This document shows, one piece after another, positions 12,377 through 23,635 of a stretch of DNA of 64,000 nucleotides (position 1 is the first letter of the stretch; every line of letters begins with the position of its first letter). The stretch is from assembly GCA_035048485.1 (NCBI GenBank), contig CM068586.1:34350563-34414562 (forward strand), read 5' to 3'. The notes under the pieces are model-generated. The model ran no database searches and was not told the DNA's origin. It saw only the letters and a program-made list of their open reading frames with translations. This DNA comes from Pteria penguin. Lineage: Eukaryota > Mollusca > Bivalvia > Pterioida > Pteriidae. The position numbers were made by a program, and so were the translations under genes.

Positions 12377-14733
12377 TACAGTGGGGTGCAGTCCTAACAT
12401 AACATTATGTTAACGTCGCGTTAACGTGAAGTTTGCTTTCCTCGTGCGCTCAGGACTGCTGAGCACACGCATCTGCGTTAACGCAGATTTCCTCATGAAC
12501 TTAATTTCGAGACCGCGTTAACGCGCTTGACTGCTGCGTGAACGTGCTTGACAGCCACGTTCGCGACTTACAACTTAAAACTTACATTAACATGTACATA
12601 GAGAAGGATTTGAAGGAGATTCGACTTATACATTTTATATTTGAATATAAGAACATATTACTGTGTGCATGTAGGTAAATATTGAGAATTAGATAAAACG
12701 TTTATGAGTTAAGGGATGAATTTTAAAGATATTGAATACAATTTCCGAACATTGAAATTTATTCTTATTTTATGATAATAATAATACGAAGAAGAAGAAG
12801 AAACAGAAATAGAAAATTAATAACATTAATAATAAATTTAATAATAATGATGATAATCATGGTATTCATATTTTATGAAAAATAGATAATTAAAAAAACC
12901 CAATAATAAATATATAAATAAGAATAAATACATAGATAATGTATTGAAAAAATAAACAAATAAGAAATAAATACTTAATTTAATTGATTAAAATAGATTA
13001 ATAAAATAGAATTATAATGCAATTATCCTAGATTCTTTATACTATAAACTGACGAAATTTTTTCATAAATATCTTAGTGCATGTCTACGCCATAATTTCC
13101 ATTATCATTTTAGATATGAAACCCTTAATGCGGAGTGTCATTTTAATATTACATGTAACACACGTACATATAACGACATTTGCAGTAATTTAATTAGATC
13201 CCTTTTATTTCGACCATCCGTACCACTGCATAGAGAATTACAAATGAAGGCATGTGAACGCGTGAGTAGACCGAGCGCACGCGGGAATAAATCGCGTTAA
13301 CGCGAATTTCCTCCCGCGTTAACGCAAGGATAGGGAGGCCCAAACATTTTTCTTAAAAACACATGATGTACACTTTTTAGATACCTATAAATAATTTACT
13401 TGTATCACAATATACCAAAGAATAAGTAAATTACAAAGCATATTTTATAGTCAACAAACTCTGAAAATTTCATCGGTTTATCTCCAGTACTTTACAAGAT
13501 ATGAGGATTTGAAAATGGACAATATTGCATTTTCACACCTTTTTCAAGCAAATGAAAATGCACAACCTCGCAGTTTTATGAGTGTATAACTTAATCAGTT
13601 ATGCATAAAATTTGTGATTTATTTATATTAATCTACTTTATGTACTACAGGTATTACGAAAAAAGATAAAAACATTGGTTGTAAGTCTTATCATCTCAAA
13701 TATAATCTCTTAAACTTGACGAAGATTGCAATTTGACTTTGATGAAAATGACGAAGTCCATATGTCCAAGGTCATTTTTCTAAAAACTTATACAAGGATT
13801 CATAATAATGTAAAAACTTATTTAAAATGGTTACTTATAAGGATATTTGAAGGAATTTAGATTGTATGACAAAAATAAGCTCTGTATAAGCAAAAACATT
13901 TTTACCTAAATCAGGGGCGGAAAACTCTTTTTAAAAAATGTGAAAAATATCACATACCTTTTAATTTATCATAGTACAGCTTAATTTTTTTTATATTAAT
14001 CTACTATATGTATTAAATTCATGATTTTAAAAACATAAAAACTTTTAATAAAAGTGTTATAATCTCAAATATAAACTCTTCATAAATACAAATTGTCGTA
14101 AAGTTTGGTTGATTTCAATTCCTATTCTCTATGTCTCCTTCATGATAATCCTTCACAATTAACATGAAACCTGATAATTAGTCCTTGTCTTTCATTAATA
14201 TGAATACCCAGTTTATTAAGATCGCTATTTAATATCTTGAAAGCTGTTAAAATATACGAAGTGAAGGTTGATATTTGCTGGGTCAGACAGCCGGCTGAGG
14301 TGATATTACGTAATAATTTAGCCGCACAGGTGACAGGTGATCGCCCTAGACGACGTTACCCCAATATACCCTCGATATATTGAAAATATTGCAACTTGAT
14401 TAGGAAGTCAACTATTAAAAATATTATAGAATTCGTCTTGGGACTGGCCATCTGATTGCACATGACGAAAAGTCAACGCTGTCGCTGGTGTTTTATGCGA
14501 GCTGTACTAAAAAACACACGTTTTCGAGTGCTAATTACAGGTATATCGGGGGAATATTCAAATTAGAATTATTTTCTATAAAGTCTTCAATACACAGTTA
14601 TCTAAATAAAAAATTATAAATTTAAAACCTTTTTTTTGTGAATCTTAGGTCACGCGATGATTGGTGTTTCGTAGTACCTTAACATAACTTGCTCTCTCAT
14701 TGTTATATACTTGTTCTCTCATTTTAATATCTA

Positions 14734-14901
14734 CAGTGGCGGATTTATAGGGGTCGCTCCCCCTTTTTGCCACAATTATGAGTCAATCTTCAGATTTCGC
14801 TCCTAAATTGGCAGAGTATTTTAGTTTATATTGGACTTTCACTTGTGCGGCTCCCCCCCCCCCCCCACCCTCCCATTTCGGAAATTCTGGATTCGCCACC
14901 G
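14734..14901. mobile_element. hAT-like MITE (168 bp)
   Basis: The element starts CAGTGGCGGATT and ends in the inverse of CGGTGGCGAATCC, with a C-homopolymer inside. CAGTGGCGGAT-type ends are common on hAT-derived MITEs. The flanking 8-mers (AATATCTA, ATATAAAT) are not a clean duplication. It is nested in the larger element at 12379-16324. Confidence 0.65.
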
Positions 14902-15099
14902 ATATAAATACCAAAATTAATTAAAGAGAATTAAAACCAAATCATTTGAATCAAAATAGGCTCCTAGTCTCGTCATTTTTCCTTTAACAAGAATGTCTTC
15001 CTTAAATATGAATAAATTAACCCCCCCCCCCTCCTTCCTTTCGCAGAGGTTTAGACTTATCTGCAATTGAAATGTAAGTCTGAAGTTGTAAACAGTGGG

Positions 15100-16190
15100 G
15101 TCAATGTAAACTAAATGATGAAATGATGTCTTATTTTATAGCACAATACATGTCTTGGTATTTATTACATTGAAATGTGTATTTCTGTACATAATTCTAT
15201 ACGACAACACGTGGAGGTCGCCCCGAGTCAGAGGAAACACGTGTAAAATCGTATTAATAGAGCTACAAAATTACAATAAACTATATGAAATCGTCAAATA
15301 TTTAATTAATGTAAATACCAATAATTATCAATTCGAATATAAAAATCGTTCATGGTAAGTATTAACCCACGCGCCCACGCTGTTCTTTAAATTACATCAT
15401 GAATGATGAAGTGAAACTTTTGAGTAATAAAACTTTGTAAATAATAGCTACGGGGTAATTTTTTTTACAAATAAGATAATCATAATTACTTCTATGGAAA
15501 TTTTTTTCGTTATGTGTTCTCTTATTTGAGAACTTTATAATGTACGATTGTTTACTATCTATATCGATGTAATCAAATGACTTGTGAAAACAATATGGCG
15601 GACCGTTGTTTTGGCAAAGAGGAAGACGCTATCTTTTTATTTTCAAATGTTTGTAGTCATTTCTAGGTATATTTTCATAAAAATGGTATCAAATGAATCG
15701 GAGGAAACATACTTATCGCGTATTATGGGCCGGTAGAAATAAATTAAAAACTGAAAATTATATATAGAAAAAACTTATGTGTGCCCGCATCGCACATCGT
15801 TTTCGCTTCGGCGATCAGCTGTTTACAGGTAATGGACGTATCTACCTGAAAAACCTCACTTCACTGGATTTGATACAACCGTGACCCCGAACAACGCCAG
15901 TGAACATACCGCTTTTATGCTCATTGATTCTAAGCGCGCCGTCAATTATAAGGTAAAATAAACATATTGCTGTACCGCCGCGGTATCGTTAGATATTTTA
16001 ATGATTTTAGCTATTTTCAAATTGCCCTAATTTCTTTATTTCTACTCCAAATGAGATAAAATTTGAGAAATGAGAATAAAACAAAATGAATATTCTAATG
16101 ATATGATTTTGATTTATATGTTAAAAATATTTCCCGGTAAATTATTGATGCTAAAATTGCAAACAACGCATTTTGATTAATTTGAACTTA
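15100..16190. other. Interior of the 3.9-kb element; no gene seen
   Basis: A 67-codon open frame at 15155-15358 and a GC-richer patch at 15780-15990 have no recognisable coding content. I cannot exclude that the patch is captured host sequence. Confidence 0.35.
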
Positions 16191-16326
16191 GTCATTTGCG
16201 ATGGGCCTCACTAGCAAGGAGCGCACGCGCGTCCGGTCGAGCAGTCCTAGCACGTGTGCTCAAGCAGTCCTCGTGACCGCTTTTCGTGTTAACGTGCATG
16301 TTATGTTAGGACTGCACCCATCTGTA

Positions 16327-17059
16327 TTCTGCATATTGTGACAACAGCTTCAGTTACACCCATTACCGTTCAACACAATAACAACTGGCTTAAATAACGT
16401 ATGGTTAACATTCAAGGAATTAAGTTAAATATGTGAAAGCACCATGAAAATGTTTGAATAACATTAAGTTTGCTTGGAAATTTTTCAATCAGTATTAAGT
16501 AAAGAATTAAAATTATTTTCAAGAAATGATAACAAAACCACCGAAGGGAACTATGAATTTAAAATGAAACAAGACACACCCAATGCCCATAAATTTTCGA
16601 ACACGTGGCCTTTATCCATATCATAAAGGCCGAATGGCCGAAAATATCTGGAGACTATGTTTCGTTTGTATTGTGATGGTATGCGAGGGTGGATGAAAAT
16701 CAGGCAAGTATAATAAATGAACTTATTCCTATGAAAAGGGCATAAATTTAAATGAGACAATAAAAACTAAAAATATATGATAATTAATAAGTAACTCTTA
16801 ATTTCTACAAATTTTAGATGACTTGGCCTTATCAAGGGGAAAGAAAAAACAGCAAATCTCTAAATTAAATCCATATTTGTAGGGAATATCAGCCCAGCGC
16901 AATGTAAACCAGGTATGACGTCACAACAATGAACAATACCATAAACGCAAAAACGACATCTTGTTCTCGTACGAGTTAGAAATTAAGAAGATGTACTAAA
17001 GCGCTCAAGATTTACTTATATATATAGAAATACAAGAAACAATTTGCTACAAGCACCAA
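16327..17059. other. No recognisable feature
   Basis: AT-rich. A 69-codon minus-strand open frame at 16551-16760 is not recognisable. Confidence 0.45.
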
Positions 17060-17158
17060 AGTGTGTGTCCCGGAAAAGAATTTTTTCTTGGCGACGGATG
17101 TTGCATGCAACCCGGGGACGCTTACTCATCCCGGGCACCTGGTCTCACCTCGATTTTA
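17060..17158 (-). repeat. Dispersed repeat fragment (family M), inverted
   Basis: On the minus strand this contains GAGGTGAGACCAGGTGCCCG followed by GGATGAGTAAGCGTC, matching the core of the copies at 4545-4760 and 21572-21830. Confidence 0.7.
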
Positions 17159-17521
17159 TTGGGTTCGCATTTGTCTGAATATGACATTATTCACGGTATT
17201 GTCCTATTATTCCATGGACTATGAGATATGGTTTTCCCTTCAGTACTTCTTTGTTTTTTACTTAAACACAATACCATTTTAAAATATGTATTTCACAGTC
17301 ATGTGACTGTTACTTAGCAGACATATAAAGACCATGATGATCGACAACAGAGGCGTAAGTCTCCAATACCGCTTTCGTTGATATTTCAGTTAATAGTATA
17401 TTCAAGTTCATTTAGACCCATTCAGTACATAAGGCAATATCGAGTGTATTACCTTACTGATTAGATTGCATATGGTGGAAATGTACTTTTAAAGTTACCA
17501 GCCATATCAGCTATTTGTTTT

Positions 17522-17781
17522 AAGCTGGTGGGCTCAGTGGACGATGTGACCGAAAGTTCCCGGGTTCGAACTGCCGTGGGCACATCGATGTCCTGTCTTT
17601 CAAATGAGACAGTAGAAACCGAGGTCCTGTGTCACGGTAGGCATGCCACGTATTAGACCCCCATTTCTTCCGGAGGGCCCATTGCAAAGGTATAAATTAC
17701 TATGTAATGCATCAGGCAGATACCGTCACCATATACGTGAAATAATCGTGAAGTGACGTGAAAGAATAATTATTCAATCCA
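17522..17781 (+). mobile_element. tRNA-derived SINE, plus strand
   Basis: It has a tRNA-like head (GGTGGGCTCAGTGGACGATG; B box GGGTTCGAACTGC near 17562-17574), then CTGTCTTTCAAATGAGACAG and the same central and tail domains as the SINE at 10968-11232 (GCATCAGGCAGAT, CACCATATACGTGAAATAAT). The flanks CTATTTGTTTTAA (17511-17523) and CTATTTATTTTTAA (17782-17795) look like an aged target duplication. It is more diverged than the 10968 copy. Confidence 0.9.
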
Positions 17782-17795
17782 CTATTTATTTTTAA

Positions 17796-18249
17796 CAACT
17801 TAACTAGTCTATAAGCAACTGGCTGTTTGCTGGGGTAACCATTTGCAACCCTTTATTGGTTAAACTTTTGGTATTGGTAGTGGTGTAGCCGTGCCGGTTG
17901 GGAATCTTATTGTTCTCAAGTTTTAATTCATAAACAATTATTGAGGTTTATCGTCTTGCCAAAAGAAATGATTTGTAGAATATAGTGGGTTATCTTGGTC
18001 CTTCTTCGTGTAGCGTTCCTTATTCTGGATGTTTAGTAGGACTTACATCACGCTACGATTAACCAAACGTCACGTAGGCAACTGAATAATAATTTTGCTT
18101 ATGAAGAAAGCGCATCAAATATTCTAAAATTGCGACTTTACTTTACCACAGAAACGCATGCAACATTCCCAAACTTTAATAAAAGTATTAGAATATAATA
18201 ATATACTCCTACATATTTTTCAACAGAATGATTTGTATTCGTTTTAATC
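17796..18249. other. No recognisable feature
   Basis: AT-rich, no gene or repeat family identified. Confidence 0.5.
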
Positions 18250-18720
18250 GTGTATTTCAGGCCCGTCTTCAATATTTATATTATTTTGGGAAAATTAAAA
18301 AACTATAACATGAAGTCTTAAAACATAAAATGCGACTGATAAAACTTAAAATAGGTAATGATTGATCTCATTGATCACCGAACATATTGATAGAAGTCTA
18401 TAGTATGCAGACGTACATAAGCAGCTAAATACTTACCTCCTTACTTAGTAGTATTCGACTGAAAAGCACTGGAATTTAATAAATGTATGTGTGAATTTAT
18501 ACATATGAACCTTGTATGATCGATTACAATATCATTTTCAAAATTATCAATCATATGAATGCGGTATGTAAGTCCTTAATGAAATATCTCCAATTGTGAT
18601 CCTGCATTTGAATTTAGTTAATAGGGATACATACAACATGTTTTGTTAATAGTTTGGATATTGCGCTTGTTTAATATTAAACTCGCATTTCAATCAAAAT
18701 GCAAAATCCCAAATCCAAAA
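18250..18720 (+). repeat. Inverted repeat arm, left (partner 23636-24185)
   Basis: Read against the reverse complement of 23636-24185, the same landmarks occur in the same order: TTTCAGGCCC, CAATATTTATATTAT, GCGACTGAT, AAGCAGCTAAATACTT, CCTCCTTACTTAGTA, ATTCGACTGAAA, GATCGATTACAATATC and CAATTGTGATCCTGCATTTG. The arms are clearly diverged. It is a dispersed element present twice in opposite orientation, 5 kb apart. Confidence 0.8.
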
Positions 18721-18910
18721 TATAGATACGATTATAAAAATGGTAGATTACATTCCTTACTTCATGAAATATCTCCAATTGTATTCCTGCATTTGAATTT
18801 AGTTAATAGGAGTACACACAACATCTGTTATTGATAGTTTGGAAATTGTGCATGTTACTGCCTGAGAACTTCGACAGTCTCTTCTTTGTTTAATATCAAA
18901 CTCGCATTTA
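18721..18910 (+). repeat. Partial tandem duplication of the arm
   Basis: The segment GAAATATCTCCAATTGT through GATAGTTTGGA at 18580-18660 is repeated at about 18766-18845, so the end of the arm was duplicated in place. A run of 19 C follows at 18927-18945. Confidence 0.7.
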
Positions 18911-19129
18911 CATAATAAATGCAACACCCCCCCCCCCCCCCCCCCTTATGAACTTATTTTATGTCAAAGAACCGGAATTTACAAAACTTTCTCAACACAG
19001 ACCATAATCGATACAAATATACTCGCAAGATATTGTACTCTAAAAGACTTTACTTGATTAACGTTATGTTGATGAAACTAATAAAGGAATGTTGACGCAG
19101 TTTTCTGAAATCGATTTCTTTTATGCGGA

Positions 19130-19405
19130 GAAAAGACAAAATAGCAGAAACAAAGCTACAAAGACAATAATTAAAACAGTATAAACAAACCTAAATACGG
19201 ACAGAAAAACGGAAAGAAAATACACAGACAGAAGGCTAAACAACAGAAAGAAACTTATACTGAAAATAGAGAAAATAACAGAATAAAATTTATACAGATA
19301 ACAGACATAACAACAGAAAGATACCTTTACGAACAGGGGACAAAGAAACAGAAAGAAACCTATACGGACATTAGACAAAACAAAAGAAAGAAAACTTTAC
19401 ACAAA
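19130..19405 (-). repeat. Degenerate 35-bp minisatellite
   Basis: ACAGAAAGAAAC-type landmarks recur at 19243, 19278, 19313, 19348 and 19382, spaced 35, 35, 35 and 34 bases, with weaker units before. The strand is purine-rich. The minus-strand open frame through it gives only a hydrophobic F/S/L/V repeat and is not a credible protein. Confidence 0.75.
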
Positions 19406-19564
19406 AACAGAGAAAAATAAAACTAGCCTCTTGCATAGAGAATGATATCACCAAATCCGGCTAATAAAGAGAAAACAGAAGACATCTGACAAAGCTGTAT
19501 GATACAAGTCACCAAGGACCTGCACACAAAAAATGACAACAGCATAATATACACGGAACAACAC

Positions 19565-19664
19565 TACAAAAATATTCGATTGTGCTGCAGTTACGATACC
19601 CACTTAGGACGGTCAACTGAAGTAACAAACGTCACTCAATTGGTGTGGTTAACCGGTGTTGTAG
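19565..19664 (+). repeat. Family M fragment interrupted by an insertion
   Basis: It contains ATTGTGCTGCAGTTACGATAC, ACGGTCAACTGAAGTAAC and CACTCAATTGGTGTGG, parallel to 21848-21920. Its continuation (CACCTTCCCACTCACCGC) resumes at about 21078 after a 1.4-kb insertion. Confidence 0.7.
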
Positions 19665-19917
19665 AGTAGCCTTTCCCCCATAGCAGCTTCCCCCTCCCCC
19701 GGAAAACTGGCTATATAGTGGCATTTCCTCCGGGGGAAATCCTACTATATAGCTAGTTTTCCCCCCATAGTAGGATTTCCACCCTTTTGAAAACATGTAC
19801 CATTGTGCAGCTTGATAAAAAAGCGAATGTTTACAGACCGTAAATGTTTTGAAAAGAAAATAATAATAAACCCTTGATGTATAAGAGGAGTGATTTCCAT
19901 TATCTCCTGTGTTGAAC

Positions 19918-19935
19918 ACCCCCCCCCTCTGTCTC

Positions 19936-19969
<34 letters not shown>

Positions 19970-19970
19970 A
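19918..19970 (+). repeat. (C)n-(CT)n pyrimidine tract
   Basis: A C-run followed by about 40 bases of CT/TCTG repeats. It is the pyrimidine counterpart of the purine-rich tract 170 bases downstream. Confidence 0.9.
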
Positions 19971-19985
19971 GAAATTATAGGCGTG

Positions 19986-19999
19986 GGTTCGAATCCCAG
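19986..19999 (+). other. Isolated tRNA T-arm-like motif
   Basis: GTGGGTTCGAATCCCA is a perfect B box with a T-arm stem, but the rest of the tRNA (A box, acceptor pairing) is missing, replaced by the CT repeat. Probably a remnant of a SINE head. Confidence 0.45.
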
Positions 20000-20140
20000 A
20001 TCGGGAACGAATATGGGTAAGATTAGTGAGATTATAGAGTGACACCTAACAAGGTACCACCTAATTTTACTTACAAGATCCAATTACATTTTACTACGCC
20101 ATAGATTTACAGATATACATACAGGTGCCAGGAACAAGGA

Positions 20141-20230
20141 GGGTGGGGTGGGCCAGGGTCAGGGTGAGTAGTAGAGGGGAGGCTGGAGGCTGGGGAGGGG
20201 AGACGAGGGTAGGGGAGAGACGAGACAGGT
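20141..20230 (+). other. G-rich tract with G-quadruplex potential
   Basis: 20141-20164 has five runs of three or more G separated by one to three bases (GGGTGGGGTGGG, then CCAGGG and TCAGGG), meeting the usual quadruplex rule. Purine-rich GGGGAGG/GAGGGTAGGGG continues to about 20230. Confidence 0.75.
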
Positions 20231-20535
20231 GGACGACGCGATGCTGAATATTGAAACATTGTATTACGGTATATGTTTCAAATTCAAAGTGGATCTGAAA
20301 TCGACATGACAGACAGTTTTATTTGAATCCCTATTCTCTATTATTAAACAATGGACACAACATACAATTCATTATTCTAATCGCGTAATTGAATCACATT
20401 TATTATCGTTCAATCATCCTTAAGTCTGCTGTTGACAATGTCGTTGGCATGTCTATGTGCATACAATTCTCAGTAGATATACATTCATCAATATACATAC
20501 GTATACATGTGCGTTAAATTCATTTTGATTGATTG

Positions 20536-20620
20536 AAAAAAAAGTCGTTGCCTCGAGATAAAAAGTCGTTCCCTCTAGATAAAAAGTCGATGCCTCGAGA
20601 CAAAATGTCGTTTCCTCTAT
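20536..20620 (+). repeat. ~22-bp tandem repeat
   Basis: AAAAAGTCGTTGCCTCGAGA is repeated about four times with small changes (TTCCCTCTAGA, ATGCCTCGAGA, TTTCCTCTATG). Confidence 0.85.
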
Positions 20621-21064
20621 GCCACCGTAAAAAAACTTATTTAAGGATGTCCGCTACTACCATTATCTTCCATATTCAAAACAAAAATGTTGGTGTCAAT
20701 GGTGAAAAATTTTCAATGTTATTTCTATGGAGCCTCACTCTGAAACTACCAAATACCCTGATTTTTTTTAAAAAATGCAGTAGCGGACATCATTAACTTA
20801 TCTTTTATGAATTGACATCAACCAGACATCGTTCATCGATTTACAAAGACAAAATAGAGAAGGGGGGAAACTGACTATGGGGGAAACCTGGCTACGCGAC
20901 GGGAGAAATTGTACTATAAAACGGGGGAAAAGCTACTATAAAGTAGGATTTCCCCGGGAGAAAAGCCACTATATAGCCAGTTTTCCGGGGGAAGACCTAC
21001 TTTATAGCTGGATTTCAGGGGGGGGGGGGACTGGCTTGGGGGAAAGGCTACTATATGACACTGG

Positions 21065-21235
21065 TTTACGGGCGTCCACCTTCCCACTCACCGCAAAAGC
21101 AGCACAATCAGAGGAAACGCATTTAAAAATTTATAAATAATCCTCCATATAGAGAACAAGGATCAACAGGTTTCTCAAGGAGAGAGGTCATAAAAATTTA
21201 TTACACACGAAACAAGTATAGAGTATGTTCCTATA
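21065..21235 (+). repeat. Family M fragment, right half of the split copy
   Basis: It matches 21945-22082 closely, sharing CACCTTCCCA, GCAAAAGCAGCACAATCA, CCATATAGAGAACAAGGATC, AACAGGTTTCTCAAG and TTATTACACACGAAAC. It continues the fragment that stops at 19664. Confidence 0.8.
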
Positions 21236-21429
21236 AAAATGACCCTTTAATGAGCAGAGAATAAAGAGTCGTAAAGAGGTCAGTATCAATATGCATCTCC
21301 TGTCTACAAGCCTAATCTACTGATACTTGAGTAATCTTTAGCTATGTCATTGCCGTTTACGTAGATGTAATAGTACCATCTTCATTTATATATCTTAATT
21401 TAAAACTCATCTGAAACAGAAACCAAAAT

Positions 21430-21757
21430 TAAAGACAACTCCAAGAAAACTTATCATTATAGGTAAAATATTACTATGCTAAGCGATTTCCTGACAACAT
21501 TCAATATTATAAGATAGATATCCAGACAATTAAACGATGACGATATCCAAATTAAACATAACGAACTCAAATAAAATACGAAAGTAACTGGTGACACACG
21601 ACTATGGCACATACAACAATGTGCCACAGTGGGCATCCATGGACCCCTGAAATTCAGAGGTGAGACCAGGTGCCCGGGAGGAGTGAGCGTCTCCTGTTTG
21701 GCTAGCCACAGCCGCCATGAATACCCTAACATACAGACGAAACATATATAATTAGCA

Positions 21758-21798
<41 letters not shown>

Positions 21799-22090
21799 TG
21801 TGAACAAACACTGCTTAGAAATAACATAACAAAAGACCTAACAAAATTATTCAATTGTGCTGCGGTTACCATACCGACTTAGGACGGTCATTTGAAGTTA
21901 CAAACGTCACTCAACTGGTGTTGTAAAGCAAGTTAAGACCGTTCACCTTCCCATTCACGGCAAAAGCAGCACAATCAAAGGACACAAATTCAAAAAGATT
22001 ATGAATAATCTTCCATATAGAGAACAAGGATCAACAGGTTTCTCAAGAAGAGAGGTCATAACAATTTATTACACACGAAACGTTAATAGA
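21430..22090 (+). repeat. Dispersed repeat family M, fullest copy
   Basis: It joins the segments found separately elsewhere: ACGAAAGTAACTGG through GAGTGAGCGT (as at 4545-4760), a (TA)n at 21763-21795, GTGAACAAACACTG, CAATTGTGCTGCGGTTACC, ACGGTCATTTGAAGT (as at 150 and 19565) and the CAGCACAATCA through ACACACGAAAC end (as at 21065-21235). No coding capacity; superfamily unknown. Confidence 0.7.
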
Positions 22091-22189
22091 ATAATATCCT
22101 GCAATTAAAACTATGTAAGGCGACATCAACATAAGTAAACTATGCTCTGCCCGTCTGTAAGCAATCTCAGATCATTGATCAATAGGACT

Positions 22190-23090
22190 CCCTTCCTTTG
22201 TATACTAGATCAAAGTAGAAATTGGGAAAGGAAATTCCGCTGAATACGTATTGTTGAAAAGTCACATTTCCGATATTAGATAAAATATCTGAATAAGATC
22301 TGTAAAATTTATCAAAAGTTTTTCGAAGTTTAAAGTATCTATAACTCTAAGTGAGAAGTTTAAAAGTAATCTGAGAATTTTTACATGAAAATCCAAAATG
22401 TTAGTGCAGGCTCTAGCGAACCGAACCAATTGATTAATATACGAAGTTTACGATACAAAACCCAAAGTCGTCGCGTTTATCATATATGTTGGTATGAGTA
22501 TTATTGTTTATATTTAAGATGTTTCCTGGTCGGGAGTATTAGATTTGTGTAGATGAATCTCAGATGGATGAATGTCAGTAATATAGTGCTCAAACACTTA
22601 TCGATAAATAAAATATCATCAAGATATCTAGAGGTGTCATTGAACTTATCAACAAGGCCGAACCGTTTAGAGATTTGAACAGAATGCATAATAGCTCTCT
22701 TATAACAGAATAAAAATAAATATGGTATAAGGGGAGCGAAGTTAGTGTCCATAGGAATCCCAATAATCTGTTGATAAGTCTTGCCATTAAATTGTACATA
22801 TATATTATCCATCAAAAATGTGATGGCATTACACAACTCAGTACAAGTCCAATATTTGTAATTATTATATTGTTTGTTAGAAAAAATTCAGATGTAACTG
22901 AAGTATAGAGGTATGATTTAGACTCTCTGTTGAAACACCAGCGTATGAGAGACAATAATTTTGGTTTTAATTAAGTCATGAGGTAGAGAGGTATATAGTG
23001 TCGAAAAATAAAAAAAAGTAGAAACGTTATATACCTTAAAATTTCTCATACAGAATTTTTCAATGACTTCGTAAGACCAAAATAATTCAA
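22190..23090 (-). pseudogene. Reverse-transcriptase pseudogene (retroelement remnant)
   Basis: The minus strand reads, in pieces, FSTLYTSLPHDLIK near 22985, TFLMDNIYVQF and GIPMDTNFAPL near 22740-22820, and SRYLDDILFID near 22590-22630. Next come ITDIHPSEIHLHKSN in another frame, YDKRDDFGFCIVNF near 22435-22480 and RKTFDKFYRSYSDIL near 22270-22330. These are in the order of a retroelement polymerase I recognise from molluscs and cnidarians. YLDD is the catalytic box and GIPM-T-APL is the normally glycine-bearing motif, here with Asp for Gly. A frameshift follows the catalytic box and several stops occur, so it is dead. The superfamily (possibly Penelope-like) is not settled. Confidence 0.75.
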
Positions 23091-23635
23091 CTCATAAAAT
23101 TGATTTGAATGAAGTTTTTCTGTAAATGAAAATGTCCAGCTTAACCCCTATCTAAAATCGAGGGTTTACCAGAAACAAAATATAGACATTGACATATTGA
23201 TTATATCAGTTAACAAACGATATCTTGTATCACTGCAAGATATGCGATTGTTTTAGGAGCGTAATATACAACATCTGAGATTTCTAATTCAAAGATCATT
23301 GCAGTTCGACCACCTTCAAACATTTATGTCTGACATGAAGGCACAATACAGCTAGGAGGGAAAAAAATTCAGACAGTGAGAAAAAGAGGATTATAACAGA
23401 CTGACAGACCATTACAGAAACACTGTATCTATAGACGTTAAAGTATTAGTCACTCTACATCTGTGTATAAGCTCATCGCCCAGGACTTGGAATGTTCGCG
23501 AAATTAAGTTTTTAAGGGAGAATATATGCATGACAAAGAATGCAAATTCAAAATACAGTCATATAAATTAATTTATTAAAATAGATATTATGATTTCCAT
23601 AATGGTGGGCCTGTCTGTGTATAATCCTATCTATC

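Larger units (their letters stand above)
12377..16326. mobile_element. 3.9-kb non-autonomous DNA transposon with 27-bp terminal inverted repeats
   Basis: The first 27 bases (12379-12405) and the inverse of the last 27 (16298-16324) match at 25 positions and share GGGTGCAGTCCTAACATAAC. The ends start CAG and are flanked by TA on both sides, as expected for Tc1/mariner-type insertion. Palindromic GTTAAC motifs in GC-rich patches cluster just inside the left end (12409, 12420, 12477, 12517), occur at 13296 and 13318, and one sits near the right end (16288). These may be transposase-binding sites. The interior is very AT-rich with no transposase, and a hAT-like MITE is nested within it. The GC-rich patch at 13250-13340 may mark a nested or composite boundary. 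Confidence 0.7.
19665..21052. mobile_element. Foldback-like insertion with long, internally repetitive inverted ends
   Basis: The left end begins AGTAGCCTTTCCCCC and the right end is its exact inverse (ending GGGGGAAAGGCTACT at 21052). Both ends, 19665-19790 and 20861-21052, are built from reiterated modules in which CTATATAGT or CTACTATATAG alternates with G- or C-runs joined to AAA/TTT, such as GGAAAACTGGCTATATAGTG. They are therefore inverted relative to each other and partly self-complementary within. The interior has a CT microsatellite, a G-rich tract and a 22-bp tandem repeat, and no transposase. It splits a family M element, which gives the age order. The target duplication is not clear. 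Confidence 0.65.

Noticed and set aside
19121..19378. Hydrophobic 85-codon minus-strand frame as a membrane protein
   Set aside because: Produced by a purine-rich 35-bp minisatellite; the repeated F/S/L/V pattern follows the DNA period.
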